Source: Dillenia suffruticosa (taxonomy: Eukaryota; Streptophyta; Magnoliopsida; Dilleniales; Dilleniaceae). Taken from it: a DNA stretch of 64,000 nucleotides. The notes under the pieces are model-generated. The model made no database searches. It was not told the DNA's origin and was given only the letters and a program-made list of their open reading frames with translations. Below, in pieces: positions 23,701 through 34,889 of this stretch (position 1 is its first letter; each line of letters starts with the position of its first letter). The translations under genes were made by a program, and so were the position numbers. The DNA lies in assembly GCA_033439265.1 (NCBI GenBank), contig JAVTVX010000027.1, positions 6,215,001 to 6,279,000 of the forward strand. The letters are read 5' to 3'.

Positions 23701-26014
23701 ACTTAACAGAGTCCATAATGAACTTTGAACAGCATTGTGAGTTTTTTTTTTTTTTTTGGGATTTTATACCAGCTAAAAACAACCCTATTAAGGATTTTAT
23801 CTTTTTCATGTCTGTTTCTAGTTTCAATCACATAAAGTCCAGGTTTTCACACCAAGAAGCCTTCTGTGCTGAGGAAAGTAATCATTGTCTTCACACCATT
23901 TAAACACAAAATACAAAAAAGACCCAAAGAATCTACATCTTGATGCCTGACAAGATACAAGTTTCTTGTGATATCCTACGAGTCAATTGGCTATCCAACT
24001 TTAAGTTGCCAAAATATTCCCACGAGTGTCAACATTGAAGTTTAGCTTATCCCCTTATGGAATTCTTCTGTAAGAGCCAGCCACACCTTCCCCCATCACT
24101 CTTATAAAACAGACACTATCCTCTCACGATGATGTTTCCTTAGCACTTGTCATATTTAACTGCAATCCCATTCCTTACTCAAATTTTTCCCTTTTGGATA
24201 GCGGACACCGTAACTTGCACACAGATTGTCATCCTAGCTTCTTTTGTTTTCAAAATTTTTTCCTCAAATCATCCATAGGTCCACTAGCCACAAGCATATT
24301 CTCCTCAACTGCAAATGGATGTTGTGCCCCACCCTCCAGAAATCCTTACTTCCCCATCAGCAAACTCATCTATCTAAGCCACTTAAATCCACCCACAGGT
24401 GCTAAGATTTATTTGGAAATATATTTCTAAAATCATGTCATAGACAATAATGCAAACTCATACAATGAATAACAAAGGAAGAAAAAAAAAAAGACACAAA
24501 TGGAATAAGATTTACAAATAATAAAAGAATCCAAAATGTCTTCATGCTTGTTCAGTTTACACTAGAATAAAAGTAGAAGCAAGCAGCACAAAAGTATTTG
24601 CTAGCATTCAACATGGAAGGCCACATCTTGCTTACAAGCCAACCAGGGATATTTTATAACCATCTCATAGATCATTTAGATACTGCATAGCTAAATATGT
24701 TGGCAAGAAATGATAACCCTCCAAGAATTAAAAATAGTGTGTCCAGGAGAAGTGTAATTTGTAAGTAAGTTATAAATGCTCCGTTACCACCTGGAGTTCA
24801 CAGATTCAAAATCATGGACCCTAAACCACTTCACTTCAGGAGCGGAAAACATCTAATCCTCCCTATGCTCAAGAATGGCAGGATTCTCTGCCCTAGTGGA
24901 AGATCTTTTCTTGCCTCATCAGTATCAGCTTGCAACAAGCCAACTAAGTGGACAGCCCCAACCAAGACCATCTTTATGATGTCAGCACCCATAGTCTAAT
25001 TCCTATATTATTTCACAAAGGTGATGCTTTCTCCCATTATCATGAAGGAATCCTCTCACTCTTTTATAGCTCTTCAAACCAAGATTCACCACCGCATGAA
25101 CCACATCAGACATCTACAATACTGCTAATACTACCAAGCACAGACACAAGTCACGTGACATAAATATGGTGTCACGTCAAAGTGACCAAAAATTTTTAAA
25201 CCACTGTAAGTTACAATGTGTCATATCACGAAAATAACGACTTTTTACAAGAGTCTATGCAACATAGTGCTATGCCATTTTGAATACTCAACTTTTTCCC
25301 CAATTGAGTCTAGCCCACTCAGAATAAAATCATTGAAAACCAATTTCAGCAATCAACGGGATAACACAATGAACCAAACAAATCCTCTTGCTTCTAATGA
25401 TAAACAGTAGGAAAAACACCCAGAAAAGAATTATGTAAAGCCAATTACAAATAATAAGTCAACACAATCCCAGAAACCCAAAAAAAAAATAGAAAACGTA
25501 ATCATCACATAGAAACACATACCCCATGGAAATTCCTTGTTACGGATGTGCAGGTATGGATACGGCTACAAAAACAATTCACAAATTCATAATCAGAAAT
25601 TCAATTTCATGATATCAAAAAATTAGGGAAAATCAAGAAGAAAAGAAACTCAAATGGATAAGGGTAGTCTCACAGGAGGCTCTTCATTGTGAGGATGACC
25701 TCTTGCCAAGTTGTAAATAGCCAAAACAGTGCAAGTCACAATTCCAGCATACGTAATTTTCTCCCATTTCGCCGCCTCACCTGATTCAGTAAACCAATCA
25801 CAGGATACAATCAGTCGTCCAAGTCGAAAACCCTAATTTAAAAAATCGAAATCGAAAAACGAAAATGATGCGGCATAATTCGATTAATAATCTTACGGAT
25901 CTCCTCTTCGGGATTGGCAGAAGCGGAGAAGTTTCTCTTCTGCTGAGCCTGAGATGCCCTGACGCCGCCGCGAAGCGCCGTTCGAAGACCAGATCTCATC
26001 ATGGCCATCGCCAT
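17739..26014 (-). CDS. COX6A: cytochrome c oxidase subunit 6a, mitochondrial
   Basis: COX6a is a small nuclear-encoded inner-membrane subunit of respiratory complex IV. I assembled the minus-strand gene from splice signals: exon 1 25897-26014, exon 2 25674-25780, exon 3 25523-25565, exon 4 17739-17773. All introns have GT-AG ends and phases fit (1, 0, 1), giving 303 nt, or 100 residues plus stop, the plant family's size. The protein has an Arg/Ala-rich presequence with the cleavage-like KRNFSASA, the conserved [12 protein letters not shown] entering one membrane helix (about residues 45-62), then [26 protein letters not shown] and the ending EKKHH. These blocks match plant COX6a. The first ATG (26014) is followed by in-frame Met3, Met5 and Met6. 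Intron 3 spans 7.7 kb and holds retroelement fossils; intron 2 is about 108 nt. The remote exon 4 completes the conserved FPWGPDGLFE block, so I am confident of it. Confidence 0.9.
18633..18960 (-). repeat. LTR-like fragment of a Ty3/gypsy fossil
   Basis: The minus-strand copy of the shared LTR end (GCGGCTGCTCATGACC-type block) runs directly into a tRNA-Met-like primer-binding site. This marks it as the 3' border of an LTR. It is diverged and incomplete, and the upper boundary is approximate. Confidence 0.6.
19380..20325 (+). repeat. LTR-like block A of a Ty3/gypsy fossil
   Basis: Related over its length to block B (21790-23100) in the same orientation. Shared stretches include GATGCGCCTGTCATTGGTC, CTTGATACTCACCCCTC and the terminal CTGTTCATG/CTGCTCATG block. 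Its end abuts the pol remnant, which reads the other way. Divergence indicates great age. Confidence 0.6.
20326..21500 (-). mobile_element. Ty3/gypsy pol remnant (reverse transcriptase and RNase H)
   Basis: Minus-strand pieces resemble, in order, the end of the reverse transcriptase and the RNase H region of plant Ty3/gypsy elements. Recognisable blocks include [13 protein letters not shown] and the RNase H-type [17 protein letters not shown]. Integrase is not seen. The piece is a broken fossil with several interruptions. Confidence 0.85.
21790..23100 (+). repeat. LTR-like block B of a Ty3/gypsy fossil
   Basis: Partner of block A in the same orientation, with shared landmarks in the same order. 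A further copy of the LTR-end motif (GGCGGCTGTTCACGGC, about 23300) lies just beyond, so more than one copy may be present. Boundaries are approximate and the copy is degraded. Confidence 0.55.
24775..24840 (+). repeat. possible tRNA-derived SINE head
   Basis: GGAGTTCACAGATTCAAAATC (split here as a B-box-like core, GATTCAAAATC) follows a possible A-box region. It resembles the tRNA-related head of plant SINEs and lies within COX6a intron 3. Weak evidence. Confidence 0.2.
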
Positions 26015-26114
26015 CTCTCTCCCTCTGACCTAAGGACGAATGCGGTTCGGTATATGTGCTTAACCATCTCTTTTTTTTTTTTTTTTTGGTATCATTGTCG
26101 CCTCACCAAGTCAG

Positions 26115-26120
26115 TATATA
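26115..26120 (-). promoter_or_regulatory. possible TATA box of COX6a
   Basis: TATATA on the minus strand about 100 bases upstream of the COX6a start codon, at a plausible distance for a short leader. AT-rich surroundings make chance matches likely. Confidence 0.3.
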
Positions 26121-26129
26121 GGATTTCGC

Positions 26130-27392
26130 CTTTATTAATTTAAATTGATTATTTACAGAATTCAATTGAGGTATAATTTTCTCAACGTTAATTTTTTCGT
26201 TTCCATAAAAATTAAACTTCTAACCATAATTAAGAGATATTAATTTTCAAACAAATTGAACTATAATACTTTACGATCTCTACAAATTATATGCTTACGT
26301 GCTCTACGATCTCTACGAATTATATGCTTTGCATATTCTCTCTCTAAAAGCCTTTATATTGTCCCCCGCAAGTTAAAAATTTTAAAAATTTAAAAATTTA
26401 AAAAATTTAAAAATTTAAAAAATTAGAAAAAAATGAAAACATAGCGATTTTGATAATTATTAAAAAATTATGAGATATTTTAAATATGCATGTATTAAAA
26501 ATTTTATCCTTTATATGGAAGTATTTAAAATTCCAAAAAATGAAATAAGGAGTAAATTTTATATACCTACTTCAAATTTAAACAAAAATTATCATTTATA
26601 GAAAATTTTTTCTTTTTCATAAGAATATAGGAATCATGGGTGCTTATTTCGTACTAAGGAAGGAATTGGAATTAAACTTAAAATCAAAAATTTGAAAATA
26701 AGTTTTAAAAATCTATATTTTCACTTGAATTTTAAATTTTTCATTTTTTAAATCAAATTTTCATTCCATTAATATAAATAAATTATATAAATTTTAATTC
26801 AATTTTTTATTTCAATTTATTTCAGCCATACATCCGGGCACCTAACATATGTGAGTTTTCCTTCTCTAACAGCCACCAAACTTGGTCTTTTAGGATCCAT
26901 AAAGAGGGCATAATTCGATAGATGTTCAAATTTAAAATTTTAAGTGCAAAATAATTGTATAATTAAATTCAAGAGTTCTTTATATTTATATATCTTATGC
27001 AGCTATATATAATTTTTTCTAATTATATAAAAATCATAAAAATATATGTATTCATAAATGTTCGAATACTAAATCTTAATTTTAAGGAAGACACTTGAGT
27101 AAGAGTTTTTACCATTAGGATGTTTCTGATATACCTTTCTATATAAATTTTAAAAATATATTTACCCGAATTTTCAATGACAATCAATATTAATAAGATG
27201 AGTATCTGAATTATACCCTATGGCTATATGATGACCAGGCTATATCTAAAAGTAACACGTGCCTCGCAACCATTTAGCAAAAGTAGAAGTTAAATTTAAC
27301 AGGAAATAATTGATACTTTCAATTATAAAATGTTATTAATACGATAATAAGTAATTTTTGTAGAGAAATTTACTTTTTATTTACAGAACCTA

Positions 27393-27428
<36 letters not shown>

Positions 27429-27680
27429 GTAAAACATCTATTTATAACAATCTTTTCCCACCTTCTTGCAAACTATAAATTTTAGAATACTCATCGAATT
27501 TTAGAACATTCGACCGCCATGGATGGTCACCTCCGGCTCAAAAATTACTTTTCAGATTGATATTAGTAAAATAAGAAATTTTTGCACTTATCAAATAAGC
27601 AAAATCTCATCAAACATATCAAACTTCAAAATAGACTAAAACCACAGCAATTATTTTAAGGATAAAAATGATACAATAAT
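26130..27680. other. AT-rich intergenic DNA
   Basis: No gene supported. The stretch contains interrupted AAATTT repeats (about 26380-26425) and a (TA)n tract at about 27397-27426. Confidence 0.5.
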
Positions 27681-27775
27681 GTTCTTTGTTTTTTTTGTTG
27701 CACAACGATTCGAACTCTAGATTTTAAAATTGGGGAAGGAGATTATGACTATCAGACTGTCTTCTAGGGACTATA
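27680..27775 (-). repeat. tRNA-derived SINE-like element
   Basis: On the minus strand a tRNA-like head has a B box, AGAGTTCGAATCGTTG (about 27702-27717), preceded at Pol III spacing by an A-box-like TGATAGTCATAATCTCC. A T-rich side follows after TGTGCAAC. This is the best SINE candidate in the window. Its body and target-site repeats are not resolved. Confidence 0.4.
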
Positions 27776-27904
27776 ATAATGCTCTTGTATCACTTTATAG
27801 AAAGTATTTTTGAAAGAAAAGATCAATAAGGTGCGCAAAGAGACATAACACGACAATTATACAAACATATCCCCTGTACAGCTCACCTCACTTCCCCTCC
27901 CCTT

Positions 27905-28115
27905 TTGATGGTAGTGTGAGGGGATCACAAGCTACTGCCGGACGTGTAATTAGGGACCACGAAGGAAATCGGATTTCAGGGTTTTCTGCTAACCTTGGTT
28001 CCTGTAGTGTCAACTAAGCTGAGCTCTGGGGACTTTTCCATGGTCTATCTCTTGTAAGGAAGCTTAGCATTACAAGTTTAGAGGTGGAAATGGACTCGAG
28101 CGTAATTGGAAAGCG
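27905..28115 (+). mobile_element. LINE RNase H domain fragment
   Basis: The plus strand resembles the C-terminal RNase H domain found in plant L1-type LINEs and related host genes. It shows DGSVRGSQATAGRVIRDHEGN, then a SGFSANLG stretch, AELWGLFHGLSLV and LEVEMDSSV. The spacing matches the first Asp, the helix Glu and the later Asp of the fold. A stop codon interrupts the frame between the last two blocks (around 28015). No RT or poly(A) is seen beside it. It is a short decayed scrap. Confidence 0.65.
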
Positions 28116-28149
28116 CATGCTCAACGAGAAACCCTCTCCCTTGAAAGAA

Positions 28150-31000
28150 GAAAATATTAAATAAATCGTGGCTTATGCTTTCATCAGAATTTTAGAACAA
28201 GTTTTTTATACTTTCGAAAATTCACACAATCTTATTATTAACTGCACTTTAACTGAAAACTCGATGTTTCACAGTTAAGGATATTTTTTTGAAATATCTT
28301 TTAACGGAGAATCCAATTTAGAGGACTTGGTTTTGGTTATCTGATCTAAGCTAAACACTATCTTAGTTGTTTTTAGTTAAGATTATATTCTTAATCTTTA
28401 TTACAATTCACTGTTGCCCTATTTGTCCGGCCCCTGGGGAACAAATTGAACTTGAGATAAATTTTTGTGGTATAAAATATCATATCTGATAATCATGTTA
28501 AACATCACTAGATCCAATTCAAATCAAGTTAGAATCTTCTTATATAAGAGATATTAGTTTTCAATCGGTGAGTCCATTAGACGCTGATATTTCTATTTTT
28601 TTTATATTATATCAACCAATATGTGGAATCATATTCTGATTAATTCGATTTGAAATTTACAATGGTCCATTTAAGAGAATTACTCTCCCATTGTAATTTT
28701 TTTCATATTCAAGTCGCGAGTTAAATTCAGAAACTTGATTAAGTGATCTAACAACACATTTTATTAAGTCAACTTTATCAATAGATATTAATATTTCTGA
28801 ATATGTAAAAGCAAATCTTCGTGATCAAGGGTGGAATATTAGACATTAAATATTCAATATCCCAAACAATTATTGGACTCTTTTAGGAAGAGAGCTCTTG
28901 GCCAGGAGAGGATCATGATTTTCTTAAGTTGTTATTTGTATCACTTGCAACATTTTTTTATTTTTGAATCGTTTTCTCTCTCATAGATTATTCTTTCTCT
29001 TGTCTCTGAGTTTTTAAAGATACAACAAAGACAAAATAAAAGGACACAAAATAGAGAAAAAAGTCAAGAGACAAAACTGAAAGGCATAAAAGGGGGAAAA
29101 GTGGAGAGAGAAAAATGTCTGTATTTTTGTTAAATTATGGAAAATTTTTATTCTAACAAGGCCACAAAGCCCAAATGGGAACATGGGGCCTGAATTTTAT
29201 TGTATTGGACTCTTTGGGTCCAAAACTTTTTGTTTGCGGGAGCCAAACGGTCCAAAAGTTTAAAACTCGTCCATAGTTTCTTCTTACATCTTGGGCCCAA
29301 AAATTATAAACTCATATATTACTTTTTTTCATGAGTCTTTTTTTTTCCATAGATTGGCCCCGGCCCTTATATGCCTCCAACCTTCCAAATAAATAAACTT
29401 TTTTCTTTTTTTTTTTTTCACCAGCCATTATCATATTATGCCGACTAATCCAGTTTGGATACTGTGGGGTCCATTGTGGAGTTGGTTCTCTCCAATCCCA
29501 TTTCTCCATTCATATGCCTTAAACTCGAGAGTTATAATTAAAGAAATATAGTATCCGACTATTACACTCTATAGGAGTTTAATCCAAATAAATAAACTTA
29601 ATGTATATTGTGTTTGGGGAGAGCAATTAAGAGAATAGTTTAATTACTCTAGACCTAAGGAATATAGCTGAGATCATATGTTAATTTTAGTTTGAATAGA
29701 AGGCGGGTGTTTCCTCCAATATCAGTAAGGCCATAGAAATTAAGTCGGCAAAATAAACTATAATCAGTATAATCTGTACGCATACACTTGGCAAATCCCA
29801 AAATAGTTGCATGAGTTTTCTCTAAGTGCGTTGAAGATGTCATTGACGCGGACATCATGGACCCAGTACCCGGTCCACGACAATGAAACACAGGACATAT
29901 GGTCGGTTTTGCTTACCAAAGGTAGTAAGTAAATACAAAACACCACACGAAACATGGAGAAAATGGTCCATAGTTTGACTAAACCTACGCGGAATCTCCG
30001 ACACGAAATAAGAAAAATGATCTTAATTTGAAAAAAAAAAAAAAAAAAATTAAGCGGGCTTACCGGACTACCTGTATGAATGTATTCAGTAATTTTTTAT
30101 TTCAAGCAGACTGAATTTTGGAAATAAATTTGATTTATTTAATAATTATATGTGTGAAAATTATCTTTATGTACGGAATCTTATATTTATAGGACTCCGA
30201 ATGAATGATAAAAAATATTTATACGTTGATAAAAAATTTTACCACAAAATCAAAATTTCTGAATTCAAATATATTATTGCTATTAAAGTTGAGATTTTTA
30301 TTGATAATAAGAGAGATGTTACCCGGTATTACGTAATTAAATATCTACCAAAGAAGCATAAAATTAAGGATATTTACAAAGTCAAAAAGGAAAATAATGT
30401 CATGTTGATCAAACTGAGTATAAATATTGATTTTATGGCTTGAAGTGACGATGGTAGAGACCAAGGTACCTAATTATTCCTAATATGTTTGTAACTTAAT
30501 TTGTCTCGTGATAATCAATAGAACAAATTAAAACACAAATTAGGGTTAAATGAAATTTTTAGATGGGATAATCCAATTTGAACAAAGAAAATGGTAGATT
30601 CACTAGTCAATCGATTCAAATTCAATTCAACCCCCTCCTCTTAAACTTGCATTCCTTTTGGACCCAATTCAATTCACTTAAAACATATAATTAGACTCAT
30701 AATTTTTAAGTTTGTTGAAAATGGAGCACCTTCCGACCTCGCCCCTTGATGAAACCAAATGTCAATGGAAAAAACAACAATTTTGCTCTGAAATTTTATA
30801 TCTTAAATGTTGCCTCTTCACCAAACTCCACGAGTGTAATATTGGAACGTTATATTCTGTTAATTATAGGTTTCAGATTTGAATCATGAAAATAAAAAAA
30901 TAAAATTTAAAAAAATTAATCATTTAATGAACCCTGTGCTAAATTAATCGGACGAAACATGTAATAAAAAAAATGTTGCCTCTTACATTTTTCCGTGACC
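28150..31000. other. AT-rich intergenic DNA
   Basis: No gene supported. A low-complexity plus-strand frame at 30150-30443 is rich in Lys, Ile and Tyr, as expected by chance in AT-rich DNA, and resembles no known family. Confidence 0.5.
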
Positions 31001-31312
31001 TATTTTGTCTTATGTTTGAATAAATACAAAGATATCACAAACAACACTCGTAATACCGAAAAAATCAGCGAAAACCAACTTTAGCTGAGTTTCCTTCTCC
31101 TTAAGCTTCCTCGTGGCTGTCATGGCGTGACATTCTGAATAGCATTGCTCGTGGAGCATTGGACTAATTAGATCAAATCTGAACCGGTCAATGTATCTAT
31201 TTACCTTGAACAAAAGTAATAACCAAGTTAAAAAAGGTTAAAAAGAAACTTTAAAAAATGCCCTAATTCTTCTGGAAATCCTAAGTGGGACCTAGAAATG
31301 AGATCCTAAATT

Positions 31313-32314
31313 TCATGAACAACGTTGAAAATCAGACAGAGGCTCTTCGTATTCGTCGTCTAACAAAAAACCAGTGTGATCATCAACACCGAGAGAGTCG
31401 ACAACCTCGTCTGAACTCCACCCACCGTCAAGGAGCGTGAGAGAGAGGACCCGTACGAGACACGTCAAACCTTTCTCCCCGCCTTTGCTTTTCGCGCCAG
31501 CAGGGCCGTCCATCATCATCATCTCCTTCACCTCATCCTCTCCCCACCCTCCATCACGCAACCGCCAAAACACGTCGTCCAAAAAATGGCCAATCTCGCC
31601 TCCGCTCCACCACCCGCGCGTTATGCCACGAGCCACCCTGAACCCTTCCCCGTCCATCACCTCCGACCAGAAATCTATCCTACGCGCCTCACTTGCCGCC
31701 CAAACCGGCGCCTCGCAAGAAAACGTCGATTCCGCCGAATTGGTCATAGGCACTTTTGCTGGCAGAAACTCGGATTGCTGGAAAAATCTGGTGACGTCAA
31801 AATTGGAGATCCTGATGTCACCACCATTAACATAAAAGACCGGGTTCCCCGCACGATTGGGAAAGCAAGGAATGTAGAAATTACGGTAAATGGGTACGAG
31901 AAGTGGGACATTCTTCAAGAAACGCTTGGCAATCTGGAGGGCCTCTTCGGGATTTGCAGGGAGGGAACCCCAAGATTCACACCAGAAATTCCTTCGAGAA
32001 ACCTCTTTGCAGATTCCAAGGAGAGGGAGAGATACGAGGATGTTGAGCTGTTGAAGAGAGGAGGATCGCCAGTTGGGGAAACCTGGGGATATGGGAAGGC
32101 CTTCGCGGAGAATGGAACGGAGGTCGGGAGGGAAAATGAAGTTCAAGGAGGATTCAAGGTGGGAAAATTCGGAGTCGGAGAGTCCGAGGTCGACGGAAAT
32201 GTCGGAGGATTTGAGGTGGTCTATGACGTTTTTGGAGTAGGCTGCGAAGGAGAAGCAAACTCTGGGTTTTGAGGGTGGGATTACTTTTTTGGTCTCTGTT
32301 GCACTTGGAGCCAT
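31313..32314 (-). CDS. conserved plant protein of unknown function (SMI1/KNR4-like start suspected)
   Basis: An uninterrupted 333-residue single-exon frame starts at an ATG in good context, just downstream of a (CT)n leader tract (about 32316-32332 on this strand). It looks like a soluble protein with no signal peptide or membrane helix. An early block, LSDSEFSHLESSLNFIFP followed by PDLRSILREGLP, recalls the SMI1/KNR4 fold. The middle has aromatic-rich blocks such as FYIPCFPNRAGNPVFYVNGG, and the acidic C-terminus ends DDEYEEPLSDFQRCS. From memory, angiosperms have uncharacterised proteins of this type. Coding is supported by length, codon-like GC and domain-like blocks. The SMI1/KNR4 link is resemblance only, and I assign no function. 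Confidence 0.8.
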   Translation of the reverse strand: MAPSATETKKVIPPSKPRVCFSFAAYSKNVIDHLKSSDISVDLGLSDSEFSHLESSLNFIFPPDLRSILREGLPISPGFPNWRSSSLQQLNILVSLPLLGICKEVSRRNFWCESWGSLPANPEEALQIAKRFLKNVPLLVPIYRNFYIPCFPNRAGNPVFYVNGGDIRISNFDVTRFFQQSEFLPAKVPMTNSAESTFSCEAPVWAASEARRIDFWSEVMDGEGFRVARGITRGWWSGGEIGHFLDDVFWRLRDGGWGEDEVKEMMMMDGPAGAKSKGGEKGLTCLVRVLSLTLLDGGWSSDEVVDSLGVDDHTGFLLDDEYEEPLSDFQRCS

Positions 32315-32399
32315 GAGAGAGAGAGAGAGGATTTGAAACTCGGGCTTTCAATATGAAAGGTGTTGTCTTGATAAACTGGCCAGGCCGAAAAGAGAGGAG

Positions 32400-34880
32400 A
32401 GAGAGAGACGGGTTGCCGTTGTGGTATGGGACGGAATTGAAAATTTGTTTTGAATGTTATTCAGTTAGAAAAAATTGACTAAAGAATAGAATTACCATTT
32501 TATTTAAACAAGAATGCACTGTACCAAGACGGTATACGGCAAAAAGACAATGAAAATAAATTGTATTTATCTTTTAATGACCAATAAAAAATGTCTGATA
32601 AAAAAAATTAAAAGATTTGAAAATACAAAGTATGATAGGGCATGATTTAATAGGCTTAAAATGCATCTAATGAATAACGAATAATGAAAACTTCGCTCCC
32701 ATATTTTTTTGGGGGTAAATATGGCATTTCATAAAGATTATTAAATATTAAAAAAAATAAAATTTATTTGCATTTATTGGAACTTATAATAAAACTGATA
32801 ATTACAATTATTATTTAAAATTCACGCATGGTTAAAGGGGTGACGAAAAGTAATACTTAATGTTTTTTTTTTTTTTAAATGTGACTTAACTTTTATATTG
32901 AGAGCCATAGTCATTATTTATTATAAGAGCGTGGGGTCTGTGCTACGCATGAACAATACTATAAATTAAATTTACCACAAAAATACAAATGGAAGACGAA
33001 TCGGGTATTTGTTTTCTTCATCCTCAAGGCATGGCCAGAATTGGATTCAATTCTAGTGAAGGGTCTGGATTGTTTGGATGGATGAACCGGCGAAGATTAT
33101 AGTGGCTGTTCGGCATTCTCTGTTTGATCTTTAATGTGGTAAGTAGGTGTACAAATGTCAAGTCCTTTCCCTCTATTTAAAAACACTAATTGAATAATTT
33201 ATAGATACACCAACTAAGATTTTTGCAATAAAAATTTATTGATGTAATAATAATTTAAATTATTATTATGTAAAAATCTGATATATACTTGCAAAATTGC
33301 ATACTAAAATATTTTTTGGTTTACTTGAGAAAATATTATAAATAAAATAAAAGTAAATTAAGATTTCTAAGTCCTTAGTATCAATTTACCATTTTACAAT
33401 TGTATGGCGAAAAAACAATACGATGCCATATAACCTCTAAATTCATATTAGCCATTGGATTATTACTCCTAATGAGCTATTTTTGCTATAAATTACAATT
33501 AGGCCAAATTTTGGTGCGCAGCTCACAAGTTCAACAATTTCTCTTTACAGCCATAATAATAAATAATTACTTTTTCAACATCTAGGAACATGCAGAATTC
33601 CAACAATGGAAATAGGATTTGAATTATTCATTTCCTCTTTTGGCTCGTCAATGTGACTTACCATGAAAAAGAAAGAGAAAATGAGAAAGGCATATACCAA
33701 TCCACCAAAATTAGAATGATTTTAGGATACTAAATTACTTGTATGAGACGTAATTCTTTAATTTAGTATTCCCTAAATTAATCTGTTGTGTCTAGCATTG
33801 AGAAAATCGTCGTATCATAATACGTTATTTATAAAAGACTAAATTATCGGTTGAATGATAATAATAATGATCAAAATTAAAGTGTTTAATTGATTAGAAA
33901 ACATGTATAACAATTTAAATTTGTACAAAGTTACGACAATAGTCTTATTTTTAAAATAATAATTATAATTTAAATAAAACTCATATTAAATAAAACTTAT
34001 AGGATTCTTAAAATACCGAATTTCAAAAATAAATAAATAAATGAGTGTGTTAAATTGACTCTTTCTTTAAATTTGTGTATTTTTTTTAGTCATATCTAGT
34101 TAATTGAAATTAAAATATAAGGACAAGAGTAATAGGCAATGCTTGACTCTTTCTTTAACATTTAGCATTCAAAAGACCACCATTAATGAGAACAAAGAAA
34201 TTAATGGGGGAAGATTAATCCACCTACGTAATTAAAACATGTAACACCTGAATGTTGCAGAGCACGTTGTCCATTAATTCTTTTGCGACCTCTTTGGGTC
34301 CCATACACAAATGTTGTCTGTCGGAATATCTTGTGTACAATATGGTAGGAAGTGAACTAAGAGTTCTCCATATGTCCAAAGCAACGGTCAATTGACTCTC
34401 CTAATCATGCACCCGAAGGATAATTTCAGGGGGCAGTCACTTATAGTCAACAACAAGATCAATATCTTGGTATTTGATCGATCAATATTTAGAATCATAT
34501 TCTAACTAATTTAGTTTAAATTACTATCAGATTTTTTATTAAAAAAATCTATTTTTAATATAATTCTTTCTATTCTGAAATTTTAAACTAAATATTAATT
34601 AAAAGATTTAATATAAATCGATTCTTAGGTTTAAAATTATTGTTAAAGGCGAGATAGGTAGCCCAACCATGTTCAAGTGCTCAACCCTAATTAGGTCAAG
34701 GAGACTAGCAAGCAAAGTTAAGAGCAAACCATGTCAAAGAGAAGAACACGACATCTAAAATCTCTCCACTCTTGATTTAACTAAAAAAGGAAAAATCTGG
34801 CTAATAGTATTTTGTTTCTGTCCAACTTCCATACAAAATGATAAGATAAAAGGGGGATTCAGTGGCAGTCTCTAGGACAA
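32400..34880. other. AT-rich intergenic DNA
   Basis: No gene supported; includes the upstream region of the conserved single-exon gene and poly-A/T runs. Confidence 0.5.
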
Positions 34881-34889
34881 CCGGGTACT

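Noticed and set aside
30150-30443. 97-residue plus-strand frame
   Set aside because: Composition (Lys, Ile, Tyr, Asn) is what AT-rich random DNA gives; no motif.
31437-32272. 132- and 228-residue plus-strand frames
   Set aside because: They lie opposite the 333-residue minus-strand gene, whose composition and blocks are more protein-like.
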